From contig NZ_JAJSOH010000003.1 in NCBI RefSeq assembly GCF_021277265.1, positions 124,001 through 188,000 of the forward strand: a stretch of DNA of 64,000 bases. The letters are read 5' to 3'. The stretch comes from Kineosporia rhizophila (GTDB lineage Bacteria > Actinomycetota > Actinomycetes > Actinomycetales > Kineosporiaceae). Positions 1-8,119 of this stretch are shown piece after piece (the first letter of the stretch is position 1; the number at the start of each line of letters is the position of its first letter). The notes beneath the pieces are model-generated. The model ran no database searches. It saw only the letters and a list, made by a program, of their open reading frames with translations, and had not been told where the DNA came from. Made by a program: the position numbers and the translations under genes.

Positions 1-1
1 C

Positions 2-403
2 TCGCCGAGCTGGTACGACCTGCCGATCGGGGTGCCGACCTGGAACTTCGAGGTGGTGCACGCCTACGGGGTGCCGCAGATCCTGTCCGACGCCGAGAAC
101 CTGCGCGAGCTGGAGCGTCTGGTCGACCACTTCGAGGACCCGCTGCCCAACCCCTTCCGGATGCGCGCCACGCTGGCCAACGAGGCCTACGCCGAGCGGA
201 TCGTGCGGGGCACGGTGGGCTTCCGGATGCGGGTGACCCGGTTCGAGGCGAAGAACAAGATGAGTCAGGACAAACCCGCGCCCGTGCGGGAGCGGATCGT
301 CGCGGCCCTGCGGGCGTCCGGCCCCTACCACAACCCGGAACTGGCCGACCGGGTGGACAGTTCGAGGGCTGGGGTTGGCAGGGTCCACGAGGGCACCGGC
401 TGA
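2..403 (+). CDS. PaiB-like FMN-binding regulator, 5' truncated
   Basis: The reading frame is open from the window edge and starts SPSWY, followed by VPTWNFEVVHAYG. These are hallmark motifs of the PaiB/FMN-binding split-barrel family of small negative regulators. The later stretch VRGTVGFRMRVTRFEAKNKMSQ matches the typical family C-terminus, where GF..ITR.E.K.KLSQ is usual. The N-terminal third lies outside the window. The last ~15 residues diverge from the family. The gene is convergent with the ornithine cyclodeaminase gene and the two share a hairpin terminator. Family assignment is firm; target genes and ligand are not visible. Confidence 0.85.
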   Translation, partial: SPSWYDLPIGVPTWNFEVVHAYGVPQILSDAENLRELERLVDHFEDPLPNPFRMRATLANEAYAERIVRGTVGFRMRVTRFEAKNKMSQDKPAPVRERIVAALRASGPYHNPELADRVDSSRAGVGRVHEGTG

Positions 404-410
404 AGGTGGG

Positions 411-437
411 CCGCCTGCCGGCCGGACCGGCAGGCGG
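411..437. terminator. Bidirectional hairpin terminator
   Basis: A perfect 11-bp inverted repeat (411-421 and 427-437) with a 5-nt loop sits in the 42-nt gap between two convergent genes. There is no clear T-tract on either side, as is common in high-GC actinobacteria. Confidence 0.6.
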
Positions 438-445
438 GTCGTCGC

Positions 446-1468
446 TCAGGCCGGGACCGGGCTGCCGAGCATGCCGAACAGGTCCTTGGGGTCGTCCGGG
501 CCGGCGATCAGGTCGATCCGCTCGGCGAAACGGGTGCCGGTGAGCGCCTCCCGCACGTAGGTCAGGGCGGTGAAGTCCTCGATCGCGAACCCGACCGAGT
601 CGAACACCGTGGTGCGCTCCGGGCCGACCCGGCCCGGGCTCTGCCCGGCGATCACCCGCCACAGCTCGGTGACCGGGAAATCGGCTGGCTGCAGCTGGAT
701 CTCACCCTCGATCCGGGTCTGCTCGGGGTACTCGACGAAGACGTCGGCTCCGGCCACGATCCGCGGGTCGAGCTCGGTCTTGCCCGGGCAGTCGCCGCCC
801 ACGGCGTTGATGTGCACGCCGGGGTGGATGTCGGCCAGGTCGAGCACGGCGGCGTTGGCCTTGTCCGCGGTGCAGGTGGTGACGATCTGCGCGCCGCGTA
901 CGGCCTGGGCGGGGGAGTCGGTGACCTCCACCTCGAAGCCCTGGGGGGTGAGGTTGCGCACCAGCTTGGCGCAGGCCTGCGGGTCGACGTCGAACACCCG
1001 CAGCCGGCGCACCCCCAGCTGCGAGCGCACGCCCAGGGCCTGGAACTCGGCCTGTGAACCGGCCCCGATCATGGCCATCACCTCGGCCTGGCGCGGGGCC
1101 AGCCAGCGGGCCGCCAGGGCCGAGGTGGCGGCGGTGCGCAGGGCGGTCAGCAGGGTCATCTCGCTGATGAAGGTGGGGTAACCGGTGAACACGTCGGCCA
1201 GCACCCCGAACGCGCTGACCGTCTGCAGGCCGTGCCGGGGATTGCCCGGGTGCCCGTTGACGTACTTGAACGCGTACTGCTCGCCGTCGGTGGTCGGCAT
1301 CAGCTCGATCACCCCGACGTCCGAGTGCGAGGCCAGGCGCGGGGTCTTCTCGAACTGCGGCCAGCGCCGGAAGTCGCGTTCCAGGGCGTCGGTCATACCG
1401 GCGATGACGGCCTCCGGGCCGGTGGCCGCGACCCACTGGGCCATGTTGCTCACGCTCACGAAATGCAT
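446..1468 (-). CDS. Ornithine cyclodeaminase family protein
   Basis: This 340-residue protein belongs to the ornithine cyclodeaminase/mu-crystallin family. These NAD-dependent enzymes convert L-ornithine to L-proline and ammonia, or act on related amino acids. The dinucleotide loop GAGSQAEFQ is near residue 136. The segment INAVGGDCPGKTELDP is the form seen in true ornithine cyclodeaminases rather than alanine dehydrogenases. The length is normal. The start is ATG 1468 with a GAGG ribosome site just upstream. It is divergent from an Lrp regulator across an operator-like region, so control by that regulator is likely (inference). A diaminopropionate or other amino acid synthase role is possible but has no contextual support. 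Confidence 0.85.
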   Translation of the reverse strand: MHFVSVSNMAQWVAATGPEAVIAGMTDALERDFRRWPQFEKTPRLASHSDVGVIELMPTTDGEQYAFKYVNGHPGNPRHGLQTVSAFGVLADVFTGYPTFISEMTLLTALRTAATSALAARWLAPRQAEVMAMIGAGSQAEFQALGVRSQLGVRRLRVFDVDPQACAKLVRNLTPQGFEVEVTDSPAQAVRGAQIVTTCTADKANAAVLDLADIHPGVHINAVGGDCPGKTELDPRIVAGADVFVEYPEQTRIEGEIQLQPADFPVTELWRVIAGQSPGRVGPERTTVFDSVGFAIEDFTALTYVREALTGTRFAERIDLIAGPDDPKDLFGMLGSPVPA

Positions 1469-1515
1469 GCCTCAACGGTAGTTTTCGCCGCTGCAGGCGG
1501 ACAATCGACGAACCG

Positions 1516-1570
1516 GGCGATCTGCCCGGCCCGACCGCGCAGATCGCCGGGTGTCACCGGGCAGATCGCC
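1516..1570. promoter_or_regulatory. Phased triple operator, probable Lrp site
   Basis: The motif GGCAGATCGCC occurs inverted at 1516-1526, direct with one change at 1539-1548, and direct at 1560-1570. Centres are about 22 bp apart, two helical turns. The array lies between the divergent ornithine cyclodeaminase and lrp-type genes and ends just before the ribosome site of the regulator. This is the layout expected for an autoregulating Lrp oligomer. Confidence 0.55.
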
Positions 1571-1593
1571 ACCGACCTCAGGAGGTACCCCCA

Positions 1594-2013
1594 GTGGACG
1601 ACCTGGACCGCCGCCTCGTCGCCGCCCTGCGGGCCGACGCCCGTGAGCCGGCCGCCTCGCTGGCCCGCCGCCTGGGAGTCACCCGCGGCACCGTCACCCA
1701 GCGCGTCGAACGTCTCCAGAACAGCGGCGTGATCCTGGGTTTCACCGCCCGCGTGCGCGACGAGACGGTGGGGGACGTGCGGGCGGTCTCGTTCATCGAG
1801 ATCGAGGGCCGGGCCACCGCCCAGGTGATCGAGGGGCTGCGTGGGCTGCCGCAGATCGTGTCGCTGCACACCACCAACGGCGCCTGGGACCTGGTCGCCG
1901 ACATCCGCGCCACCTCGCTGTCGGAGTTCGACGCGGTGCTGGGGCGGATCCGCTCGGTGGACGGTGTGCTGAACTCCGAGACCAGCCTTCTGCTGTCCTC
2001 CCTGCTCCTGTGA
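1594..2013 (+). CDS. Lrp/AsnC family transcriptional regulator
   Basis: A 139-residue Lrp/AsnC protein. The N-terminal helix begins DDLDRRLVAAL, the helix-turn-helix is LARRLGVTRGTVTQRVERL, and a RAM (ligand-sensing, oligomerising) domain fills roughly residues 65-139. The GTG start at 1594 is chosen because AGGAGGT lies at 1580-1586, at ideal spacing. It diverges from ornithine cyclodeaminase and is likely its local amino-acid-responsive regulator (inference). The length is slightly short for the family because there is no C-terminal tail. Confidence 0.9.
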   Translation: MDDLDRRLVAALRADAREPAASLARRLGVTRGTVTQRVERLQNSGVILGFTARVRDETVGDVRAVSFIEIEGRATAQVIEGLRGLPQIVSLHTTNGAWDLVADIRATSLSEFDAVLGRIRSVDGVLNSETSLLLSSLLL

Positions 2014-2069
2014 ACGCCGTTTTCGTGCCGTCAACACAATGCCGCCCGATTCTTTGCTTTCCCGGCACA

Positions 2070-2098
2070 TTGTCCGGTGAATCAGCGCTTCCTAGCCT
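2070..2098 (+). promoter_or_regulatory. Candidate sigma-70 promoter of the ABC operon
   Basis: TTGTCC (2070-2075) and TAGCCT (2093-2098) are separated by 17 nt, about 75 nt upstream of the substrate-binding protein start. The leader contains a small GGACCC/GGGTCC hairpin at 2107-2121. This is a prediction from sequence pattern only. Confidence 0.4.
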
Positions 2099-2173
2099 CG
2101 ACACATGGACCCGGCGGGTCCCTCCCCACACAGCAGGTCGAGTCCCATCGCTACGAGTCGGAGGACGACTGCA

Positions 2174-3781
2174 ATGACCAGGAAACACTCCCCGGCCGGG
2201 GCGGTGGCTGCCACCTCCGCGATCGCCGCGCTCACGCTCACCGCGTGCGGCGGCGGCAGTGGAGGCGGCACCGAGGCGGCGTCCACCACCTACGTCTCCG
2301 GCGGCACGTTCAACGTGGCCCTGAACGACGACCCGGGCAGCCTCTCCCCGCTGAACGGGGTATCGCTGGTGCAGCGGGCCCTGGTGCCCTACGCCTACGA
2401 CTCGCTGGTGCACACCACCGCCCAGGGCGAGTTCCAGCCCTGGCTGGCCGAGAGCTGGAAGGAGACGCCGACCTCCATCACCTACACCCTCAAGGAGGGC
2501 GTCACCTGCTCCGACGGCAGCGCCTTCAGCGCCGCCACGGCCGCCGCGAACATCAACTACCAGGCCGACGAGAAGAACGGCACGTTCTGGCACGGCTCCA
2601 ACATCACTGCCGACATGTCCGCCGAGGCCGACGGCAACCAGCTGACCATCACCAGCAAGACCACCAACCCGTTCCTGCTCTCGTCCACCGGCGCGGTCGA
2701 GATGGTCTGCCAGAAGGGCCTGGACGACCCGGACACGCTGAAGGACGCCACCGACGGCACCGGCCTGTTCCAGCTCACCAAGGCCCAGGCCGGCAGCGAG
2801 TACACCTACACCAAGCGCGACGACTACACCTGGGGCCCGCAGGGCGTCACCAGCGACACCGAGGGCCTGCCCGACACCGTGGTGGGCAAGGTGGTCACCG
2901 ACGAGTCCACCGCCGCGAACCTGCTGCTGTCCGGTGGCCTGAACGCGGCCGGCATCGCCGGTTCCGACCGCGACCGGCTCGAGGCGGCCGGGCACAGCAA
3001 CAAGGGCGTGCCCAACCCGATCGGCGAGATGCTGTTCAACGAGCGCCCCGACCGGCCCACCGCCGACGAGAAGGTACGCCAGGCCCTCACTCTCGCGCTG
3101 AACCGGGAGGCCGTCGGCGACATCGTCACCAACGGCCACCGCACCGAGATGACCTCCCTGGTGGTGCAGACGCCCCTGCTGTGCGTGGCCGGTGGGCCGA
3201 AGTGGACGCTGCCCGCCAGCGACCCGCAGAAGGCCGGCACGCTGCTCGACGAGGCCGGTTACGCCGTCGGCGCGGACGGTGTGCGGGCCAAGGACGGCAA
3301 GCCGCTGAGCATCCGGTTCCTCTACGACGCGGGCACCCCCAGCCACGCGGCCGCGGCCGAGGAGGTGCAGGCCGAGTGGAAGGAGATCGGCGTGCAGACC
3401 GAGCTGGTCGCCGAGGACCCCACCGGCTGGTCCACCGACCTGTACCAGACCTACGACTGGGACACCGGTTTCATCCAGCTCGCCCCCGGCACCCCGGTCG
3501 TCCTGAGTCTGTTCTTCTACGGCGCCACCTCGGAGGAGGGCGGCTACAACTTCATGGGGGTGAAGAACCCGGAGTACAACGCGCTGGCCGAGAAGGCCTT
3601 CACCGCCGAGGACTCGCAGACCGCCTGCGGCATCTGGCAGGACGCCGAGGCCGAGCTGGTGAACCGCGCCGACGTGTACCCGCTGGCGCAGACCGAGTCG
3701 CCGATCTTCTTCGCCGGGGCCACCGCCGAGGTGGCCGGTTCGGTGCTGCCCACCAGCATCCGGATGCTGGGCCGAGAATGA
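2174..3781 (+). CDS. ABC transporter substrate-binding lipoprotein, family 5 (DppA/OppA type)
   Basis: A 535-residue extracytoplasmic solute-binding protein of the peptide/nickel/opine class. The start at ATG 2174 has GGAGGA upstream and gives a proper lipoprotein signal ending in the lipobox LTAC (Cys near residue 26), followed by a Gly/Ser linker. A more upstream ATG would spoil the signal peptide. The mature protein has the typical opening GGTFNVALNDDPGSLSPLNG. It is the first gene of an importer operon, with its stop overlapping the permease start (ATGA). The solute is unknown; the downstream amidohydrolase and hydantoinase-type genes suggest a peptide-like or cyclic amide compound (inference). 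Confidence 0.92.
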   Translation: MTRKHSPAGAVAATSAIAALTLTACGGGSGGGTEAASTTYVSGGTFNVALNDDPGSLSPLNGVSLVQRALVPYAYDSLVHTTAQGEFQPWLAESWKETPTSITYTLKEGVTCSDGSAFSAATAAANINYQADEKNGTFWHGSNITADMSAEADGNQLTITSKTTNPFLLSSTGAVEMVCQKGLDDPDTLKDATDGTGLFQLTKAQAGSEYTYTKRDDYTWGPQGVTSDTEGLPDTVVGKVVTDESTAANLLLSGGLNAAGIAGSDRDRLEAAGHSNKGVPNPIGEMLFNERPDRPTADEKVRQALTLALNREAVGDIVTNGHRTEMTSLVVQTPLLCVAGGPKWTLPASDPQKAGTLLDEAGYAVGADGVRAKDGKPLSIRFLYDAGTPSHAAAAEEVQAEWKEIGVQTELVAEDPTGWSTDLYQTYDWDTGFIQLAPGTPVVLSLFFYGATSEEGGYNFMGVKNPEYNALAEKAFTAEDSQTACGIWQDAEAELVNRADVYPLAQTESPIFFAGATAEVAGSVLPTSIRMLGRE

Positions 3782-4779
3782 CCACAGCCCCGGTCCTGCC
3801 GGACGCCGCGCCCCCGTCCCGCTCCGTGGCGGGGGCGCCGCGGCTGGTCTTCCTGCTGCGGCGCCTGGCCCGCGCCGCCGTCTCCCTCGCCGTGGTGCTG
3901 GTGGCGGTGTTCTTCATGGTCCAGTTCGTGCCCGGCGACCCGGTGCGCGCCGCCCTGGGCCCGACCGCGCCGGTGGCCACGGTGAACGCGCTGCGCGAGC
4001 AACTGGGCGTCGACCGCCCGCTGGGCACCCAGGTCGCCGACTACCTGGGCGGGCTGCTGCGCGGCGACCTGGGGCTCTCGGTCACCTCGCAGCGCCCGGT
4101 CACCGAGATGCTCGGCGAGCGGCTGCCGACCACCCTGACCCTGGCCGTCGTCGCCTTCCTGGTGGCCGTGGTGGGCGCGTTCCCCCTCGGGGTGGCCACC
4201 GCCGTCTCGGCCCGCTCGGGTCGCCACCGCATCCTCGACCTGGGCGTCTCCGGCCTGCTCGGCGTCCTCGTGGCGATCCCCAACTTCCTGCTGGCGGTGC
4301 TGCTGGTGGCCACCCTGAGCATCGGCCTGGGGATGTTCCCGCCGGCCGGGTGGGGCAGCCCCGCCGAGGCCGTGCTGCCGGTGGTCGCGCTGGCCGCCGG
4401 CCCGCTGGCCTACCTGGCCCGGATCGTCCACGTGGAGATGCTGCGGGTCCTCGAGACGCCGTACCTGACCACCGCCCGCAGCAAACGGCTGCCCGGCCGC
4501 CTGCTCTACCTGCGCCACGCCCTGCCCAACATCGTCGCGGCCGCGCTGACCGCCGGTGGCGTCGTGCTGGTCGGGCTGGTGGCCGGCACGGTGCTGGTCG
4601 AGACCGTGTTCACCGTGCCCGGCATCGGGTCGATGATCGTCTCCTCGATCACCGCCAAGGACTACCCCCTGATCCAGGGCGTCGTGCTGGTGTACGCCCT
4701 GCTCGTGCTGGGGGCCAACCTGGTCATCGACCTGGCCCTGGCGATCCTCGATCCGCGCTCGGCGATTGCGGAGGCCTGA
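3778..4779 (+). CDS. ABC transporter permease, DppB type
   Basis: A 333-residue inner-membrane permease of the dipeptide/oligopeptide family. The N-terminal membrane helix is around residues 34-51, followed by FVPGDPVRAALG, the conserved periplasmic start of DppB proteins. The end VETVFTVPGIGSM...DYPLIQG...V is the diagnostic C-terminal block. The start ATG at 3778 overlaps the stop of the binding protein gene, implying translational coupling. The EAA loop region (LETPYLTTARSK) is partly altered compared with the usual YI.TARAKG. It works with the fused permease-ATPase downstream. Confidence 0.9.
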   Translation: MTTAPVLPDAAPPSRSVAGAPRLVFLLRRLARAAVSLAVVLVAVFFMVQFVPGDPVRAALGPTAPVATVNALREQLGVDRPLGTQVADYLGGLLRGDLGLSVTSQRPVTEMLGERLPTTLTLAVVAFLVAVVGAFPLGVATAVSARSGRHRILDLGVSGLLGVLVAIPNFLLAVLLVATLSIGLGMFPPAGWGSPAEAVLPVVALAAGPLAYLARIVHVEMLRVLETPYLTTARSKRLPGRLLYLRHALPNIVAAALTAGGVVLVGLVAGTVLVETVFTVPGIGSMIVSSITAKDYPLIQGVVLVYALLVLGANLVIDLALAILDPRSAIAEA

Positions 4780-4782
4780 TCC

Positions 4783-6495
4783 ATGAAACGTCCTTCTCCG
4801 CAGGGCATCGCGATCACCCTCGGGCTGCTGGTCCTGCTCGCCGCGGCGCTGCTGGGCCCGGTGCTGTTCGCCGACGCGGCCACCGAGCGCAACATCGCCG
4901 ACCGGCAGGCCCCGGCCGGCCCGGAGCACTGGTTCGGCACCGACGACCTGGGCCGGGACCTGTTCGCCCGGGTGGTCGTGGCCACCCGTCTGTCGATGCT
5001 GCTGACCCTGGGGGCCGTGGGCATCTCGGTGGTCGGCGGGGTGCTGCTGGGGGTGACCGCGGCCGTGCTGCCGCGCCTGCCCCGGCGCCTGCTCACCGGC
5101 CTCATCGACATCCTGCTGTCGTTCCCCTGGCTGCTGCTGGCGCTGTTCTTCTCGGTGATCTGGGGAGCGACCTCCACCGGGGCGATGCTGGCCATCGGCT
5201 TCGCCGGCGTCCCGGTGTTCGCCCGCCTGGTCTCCACCCTGGCCGCCTCGGTGGCCAACACCGACTACGTGCGCGCGGCCGGGCTTCTGGGCAGCAACCC
5301 GGTGCGCACCGCGGCCCGGCACGTGCTTCCCAACATCCTGCCGCCCCTGGTGGTGAACGTGGCCGCCCACGCCTCGGTCACGCTGCTGTCGTTCGCCGCG
5401 CTCAGCTTCCTGGGGCTGGGCGTGCAGGCGCCGGAGTACGACTGGGGCCGGCTGCTGAACGCAGGCGCCAAGGACATCTACCGCGAGCCGATGGCCGCCA
5501 TCGGGCCCGGCATCGCGATCGTCCTCACCGGCGTGCTGTTCTCGCTGCTGGGCGAACTGCTCAGCCAGGAACGCAGACACAGCGTGCGTGCCGTCCGCTC
5601 CCGCAGCGCGGCCCCGGCGCCGGAGGCCGACGAGGCCGTCGTCGAGGTCAAGGACCTGCGCGTCTCGTTCCGGGCCGACGACGGCTCGTTCGTGGAGCGG
5701 GTGCACGGCATCGACCTGACCATCGCCCCCGGCGAGGTCGTCGGCGTGGTGGGCGAGTCCGGCTCGGGCAAGTCGGTGACCGCGATGGCGATCGCCGGGC
5801 TGCTCGGGCCGCAGGCCCGGGTGGAGTGTGAGCGGCTGCTGTTCCGGGGCATCGACATGACCGCCCGGCCCACCGCCGCGCAGCGCCGGCAGCTCGGCCT
5901 GGAGCAGGCGATGATCTTCCAGGACCCGCTGTCCTCGCTGAACCCGGCCCTCTCCGTTGGGCGCCAGCTCACCGAGGTCAGCCAGGTGCACGCCGGGGTG
6001 GGCCGGGCCGCGGCCGCCGCCAAGGCGCTGCGGGCCCTGCAACTGGTGCGCATCCCCGATCCGGCCCAGCGCATCCGGCAGCTGCCGCACGAGTTCTCCG
6101 GCGGCATGCGCCAGCGGGTGATGATCGCGATGGGCCTGATGGGCTCGCCGCGGCTGATCGTCGCCGACGAGCCGACCACCGCCCTCGACGTCACCGTGCA
6201 GCGTCAGGTGCTGCGGGCCCTGCAGGACGCCCGGGAGCAGACCGGTGCGGCCATCCTGCTCATCTCGCACGACATCGCGCTGGTGAGCGGATTCTGCGAC
6301 CGCATCGTGGTGATGCGGGACGGGGTGGTGGTGGAGCGGCTGGCCGCCGCCGACCTGAGCCGGGCCCAGCATCCCTACACGCGGGGGCTGATCGCCTGTG
6401 TGCCCGACATGAACACCGACCGCTCGAAACCGCTGCCGGTGATCGAGGTGGCCGCCGACGAGGCGGCTCCGGCCGAGCAGGAGGTGACGGTATGA
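4783..6495 (+). CDS. Fused ABC permease-ATPase (DppC-DppD type)
   Basis: A 570-residue single chain joins a DppC-like permease (about residues 1-260; motifs HWFGTDDLGRDLFARV and LSFLGLGVQAPEYDWG) to a DppD-like ATPase (about 285-550). The ATPase has Walker A GESGSGKS, Q-loop FQDP, signature FSGGMRQR, Walker B LIVADEPTTALD and a switch histidine in LLISHD. The characteristic C-terminal HPYTRGL is present. The linker is Ala/Pro rich. Normally these are two proteins; the fusion fixes one permease to one ATPase. The next gene supplies the second ATPase and overlaps by four bases. Confidence 0.92.
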   Translation: MKRPSPQGIAITLGLLVLLAAALLGPVLFADAATERNIADRQAPAGPEHWFGTDDLGRDLFARVVVATRLSMLLTLGAVGISVVGGVLLGVTAAVLPRLPRRLLTGLIDILLSFPWLLLALFFSVIWGATSTGAMLAIGFAGVPVFARLVSTLAASVANTDYVRAAGLLGSNPVRTAARHVLPNILPPLVVNVAAHASVTLLSFAALSFLGLGVQAPEYDWGRLLNAGAKDIYREPMAAIGPGIAIVLTGVLFSLLGELLSQERRHSVRAVRSRSAAPAPEADEAVVEVKDLRVSFRADDGSFVERVHGIDLTIAPGEVVGVVGESGSGKSVTAMAIAGLLGPQARVECERLLFRGIDMTARPTAAQRRQLGLEQAMIFQDPLSSLNPALSVGRQLTEVSQVHAGVGRAAAAAKALRALQLVRIPDPAQRIRQLPHEFSGGMRQRVMIAMGLMGSPRLIVADEPTTALDVTVQRQVLRALQDAREQTGAAILLISHDIALVSGFCDRIVVMRDGVVVERLAAADLSRAQHPYTRGLIACVPDMNTDRSKPLPVIEVAADEAAPAEQEVTV

Positions 6496-7250
6496 GCGAA
6501 CTGGTCTTCGACCGGGTCAGCGTGCGGTTCGGCGGGCACCGGGCGGTGGACGACGCTTCCCTGGTGGTCCGGCCGGGCACCACGCTCGGGCTGGTGGGCG
6601 AGTCCGGGTCGGGCAAGTCCACCCTGGCCCGGGTGGCCGTGGGCCTGGAACGGGCAGCCACCGGCACCGTCCGCCTCGACGGGGCCGAGCTCACCCGGCA
6701 GACGCGCCGCCGGGTGCAGCTGGTCTTCCAGGACCCGCTGGCCGCGCTCGACCCCCGGATGCCGGTGGGCACCTCGGTGGCCGAAGGGCTGCTGGCCACC
6801 GGGCGGCGCTGGAGCGGCGCCGAACGTCAGGCCCGGGTCCGTCAGCTGCTCGAACTGGTGCACATCGATCCGGAGCGGGCCCGCGAGCGGCCCGACCGGT
6901 TCTCCGGCGGCCAGCGGCAGCGCATCACCATCGCCCGGGCCCTGGCCGCCGAGCCCGCGGTGCTGATCGCCGACGAGATCACCTCGGCGCTGGACGTGAG
7001 CGTGCAGGGCGTGGTGCTGAACCTGCTGCGCGAACTGCGTGCCGAACTGGACCTGACCATGCTGTTCATCTCGCACAACCTGGCCGTGGTGCGTTACGTC
7101 AGCGACGACGTGGCCGTGATGCGCAACGGCCGGATCGTCGAGAACGGGCCCACCGAGACGGTTCTGCAGGACCCGGCCGACCCGTACACCCGTGAGCTGT
7201 TGCGTTCCATCCCCGTCATCGGCCAGCCCCTCGATCTCAAGGACGCCTGA
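6492..7250 (+). CDS. ABC transporter ATP-binding protein, DppF type
   Basis: A 252-residue ATPase that completes the dipeptide-type importer. Walker A GESGSGKSTLARV is near residue 37. The Q-loop is VFQDPLAALDPRM, the signature is FSGGQRQR, Walker B is LIADEITSALD, and the switch region is LFISHN. The C-terminal DPYTRELL tag is typical of oligopeptide ATPases. It is shorter than classic DppF (about 320 residues) because the C-terminal extension is minimal. The start overlaps the previous stop (ATGA), and its stop TGA overlaps the start of the hydrolase gene, so expression is tightly coupled. Confidence 0.92.
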   Translation: MSELVFDRVSVRFGGHRAVDDASLVVRPGTTLGLVGESGSGKSTLARVAVGLERAATGTVRLDGAELTRQTRRRVQLVFQDPLAALDPRMPVGTSVAEGLLATGRRWSGAERQARVRQLLELVHIDPERARERPDRFSGGQRQRITIARALAAEPAVLIADEITSALDVSVQGVVLNLLRELRAELDLTMLFISHNLAVVRYVSDDVAVMRNGRIVENGPTETVLQDPADPYTRELLRSIPVIGQPLDLKDA

Positions 7251-8119
7251 TGCCCCTGTTCACTACCCCCGCCGGGGTGGAGGTCTACTACGAGACCGAC
7301 GGCGACCCCGCGCACCGGGCGCTGGTGCTGTTGCACGGTGGCGGGGCCCAGCTGATCGGCTGGGCCGACGAGTTCGTGGCGCTGCTGGTGAAGGCCGGCT
7401 TCTTCGTGGTGCGCCCGGACAACCGCGACGTGGGACTGTCGCAGCAGACCGGTGGCCCGGACGAGCTGAGCGCCGGCTACGACCTGAACGACATGGCCGA
7501 CGACGTGATCGCCCTGCTGGATCACCTGGGCATCGAGCGGGCTCACCTGACCGGCATGTCGATGGGCGGATTCATCGCCCAGCTGGTCGCGATCCACCGG
7601 CCCGAGCGGGTGGCCAGCCTGGGGCTGATGTCGACCTCGCCCTCCAGCGCGCCCGAGTTCCTGGTCGGGGAGCACGGGGACGGGCAGCCGGTGACGGCCG
7701 CGCCCGAACTGCTCGACCACGACGCCTACGTCACCATGTTCGTGGGCGGCCAGAAGCACTACCAGTCGCCCGGATTCCCGTTCGACGCCGAGGAGTCGGC
7801 CGCTCTGGGCAGCCACTACTACCGGCGCATCTACCGGCCCGACGGGCTGGTGCGGCAGTGGAACGCGATGCTGCGCGGCCCGCTGGAACGGCGTGAGCAG
7901 TTGCGCGGCCTGAACATCCCGGCGGTGGTGATCCACGGTATGCGCGACCAGGTCCTGCACCACAGCGCGGCCACGGCCTTCGCCGAACTGTTGCCGCAGG
8001 CCGAGATTCACCTGTACGCGCAGATGGGCCACGACATTCCCCGGCAGCTGTGGCCCGAGTTCGTCGCCGTGCTGTCGCGCACGGCCGACATCGGCTCAGC
8101 GCCGGCCGGCGCCCAGTAG
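7250..8119 (+). CDS. Alpha/beta hydrolase
   Basis: A 289-residue alpha/beta-hydrolase fold enzyme. The oxyanion strand is VLLHGGGAQ, the nucleophile elbow is GMSMGGF (Ser near residue 105), the acid lies in GMRDQVLH, and the catalytic His is in MGHDIP near the C-terminus. It starts on the last base of the ATPase stop, so it belongs to the importer operon and probably acts on the imported compound or its ester or amide (inference). The 3' end overlaps the convergent PucR-type regulator by 24 nt. The substrate cannot be read from sequence. Confidence 0.88.
   Translation: MPLFTTPAGVEVYYETDGDPAHRALVLLHGGGAQLIGWADEFVALLVKAGFFVVRPDNRDVGLSQQTGGPDELSAGYDLNDMADDVIALLDHLGIERAHLTGMSMGGFIAQLVAIHRPERVASLGLMSTSPSSAPEFLVGEHGDGQPVTAAPELLDHDAYVTMFVGGQKHYQSPGFPFDAEESAALGSHYYRRIYRPDGLVRQWNAMLRGPLERREQLRGLNIPAVVIHGMRDQVLHHSAATAFAELLPQAEIHLYAQMGHDIPRQLWPEFVAVLSRTADIGSAPAGAQ

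Noticed and set aside
2077..4779. A continuous frame spanning the binding protein and permease genes
   Set aside because: Its first part is an out-of-frame reading of the substrate-binding gene; only the part after ATG 3778 is protein-like and matches DppB.
3544..6372. Very long minus-strand open frame opposite the ABC transporter genes
   Set aside because: Composition is His/Gln/Gly/Arg-rich shadow coding typical of antisense in high-GC DNA, and the plus strand has firm ABC motifs.
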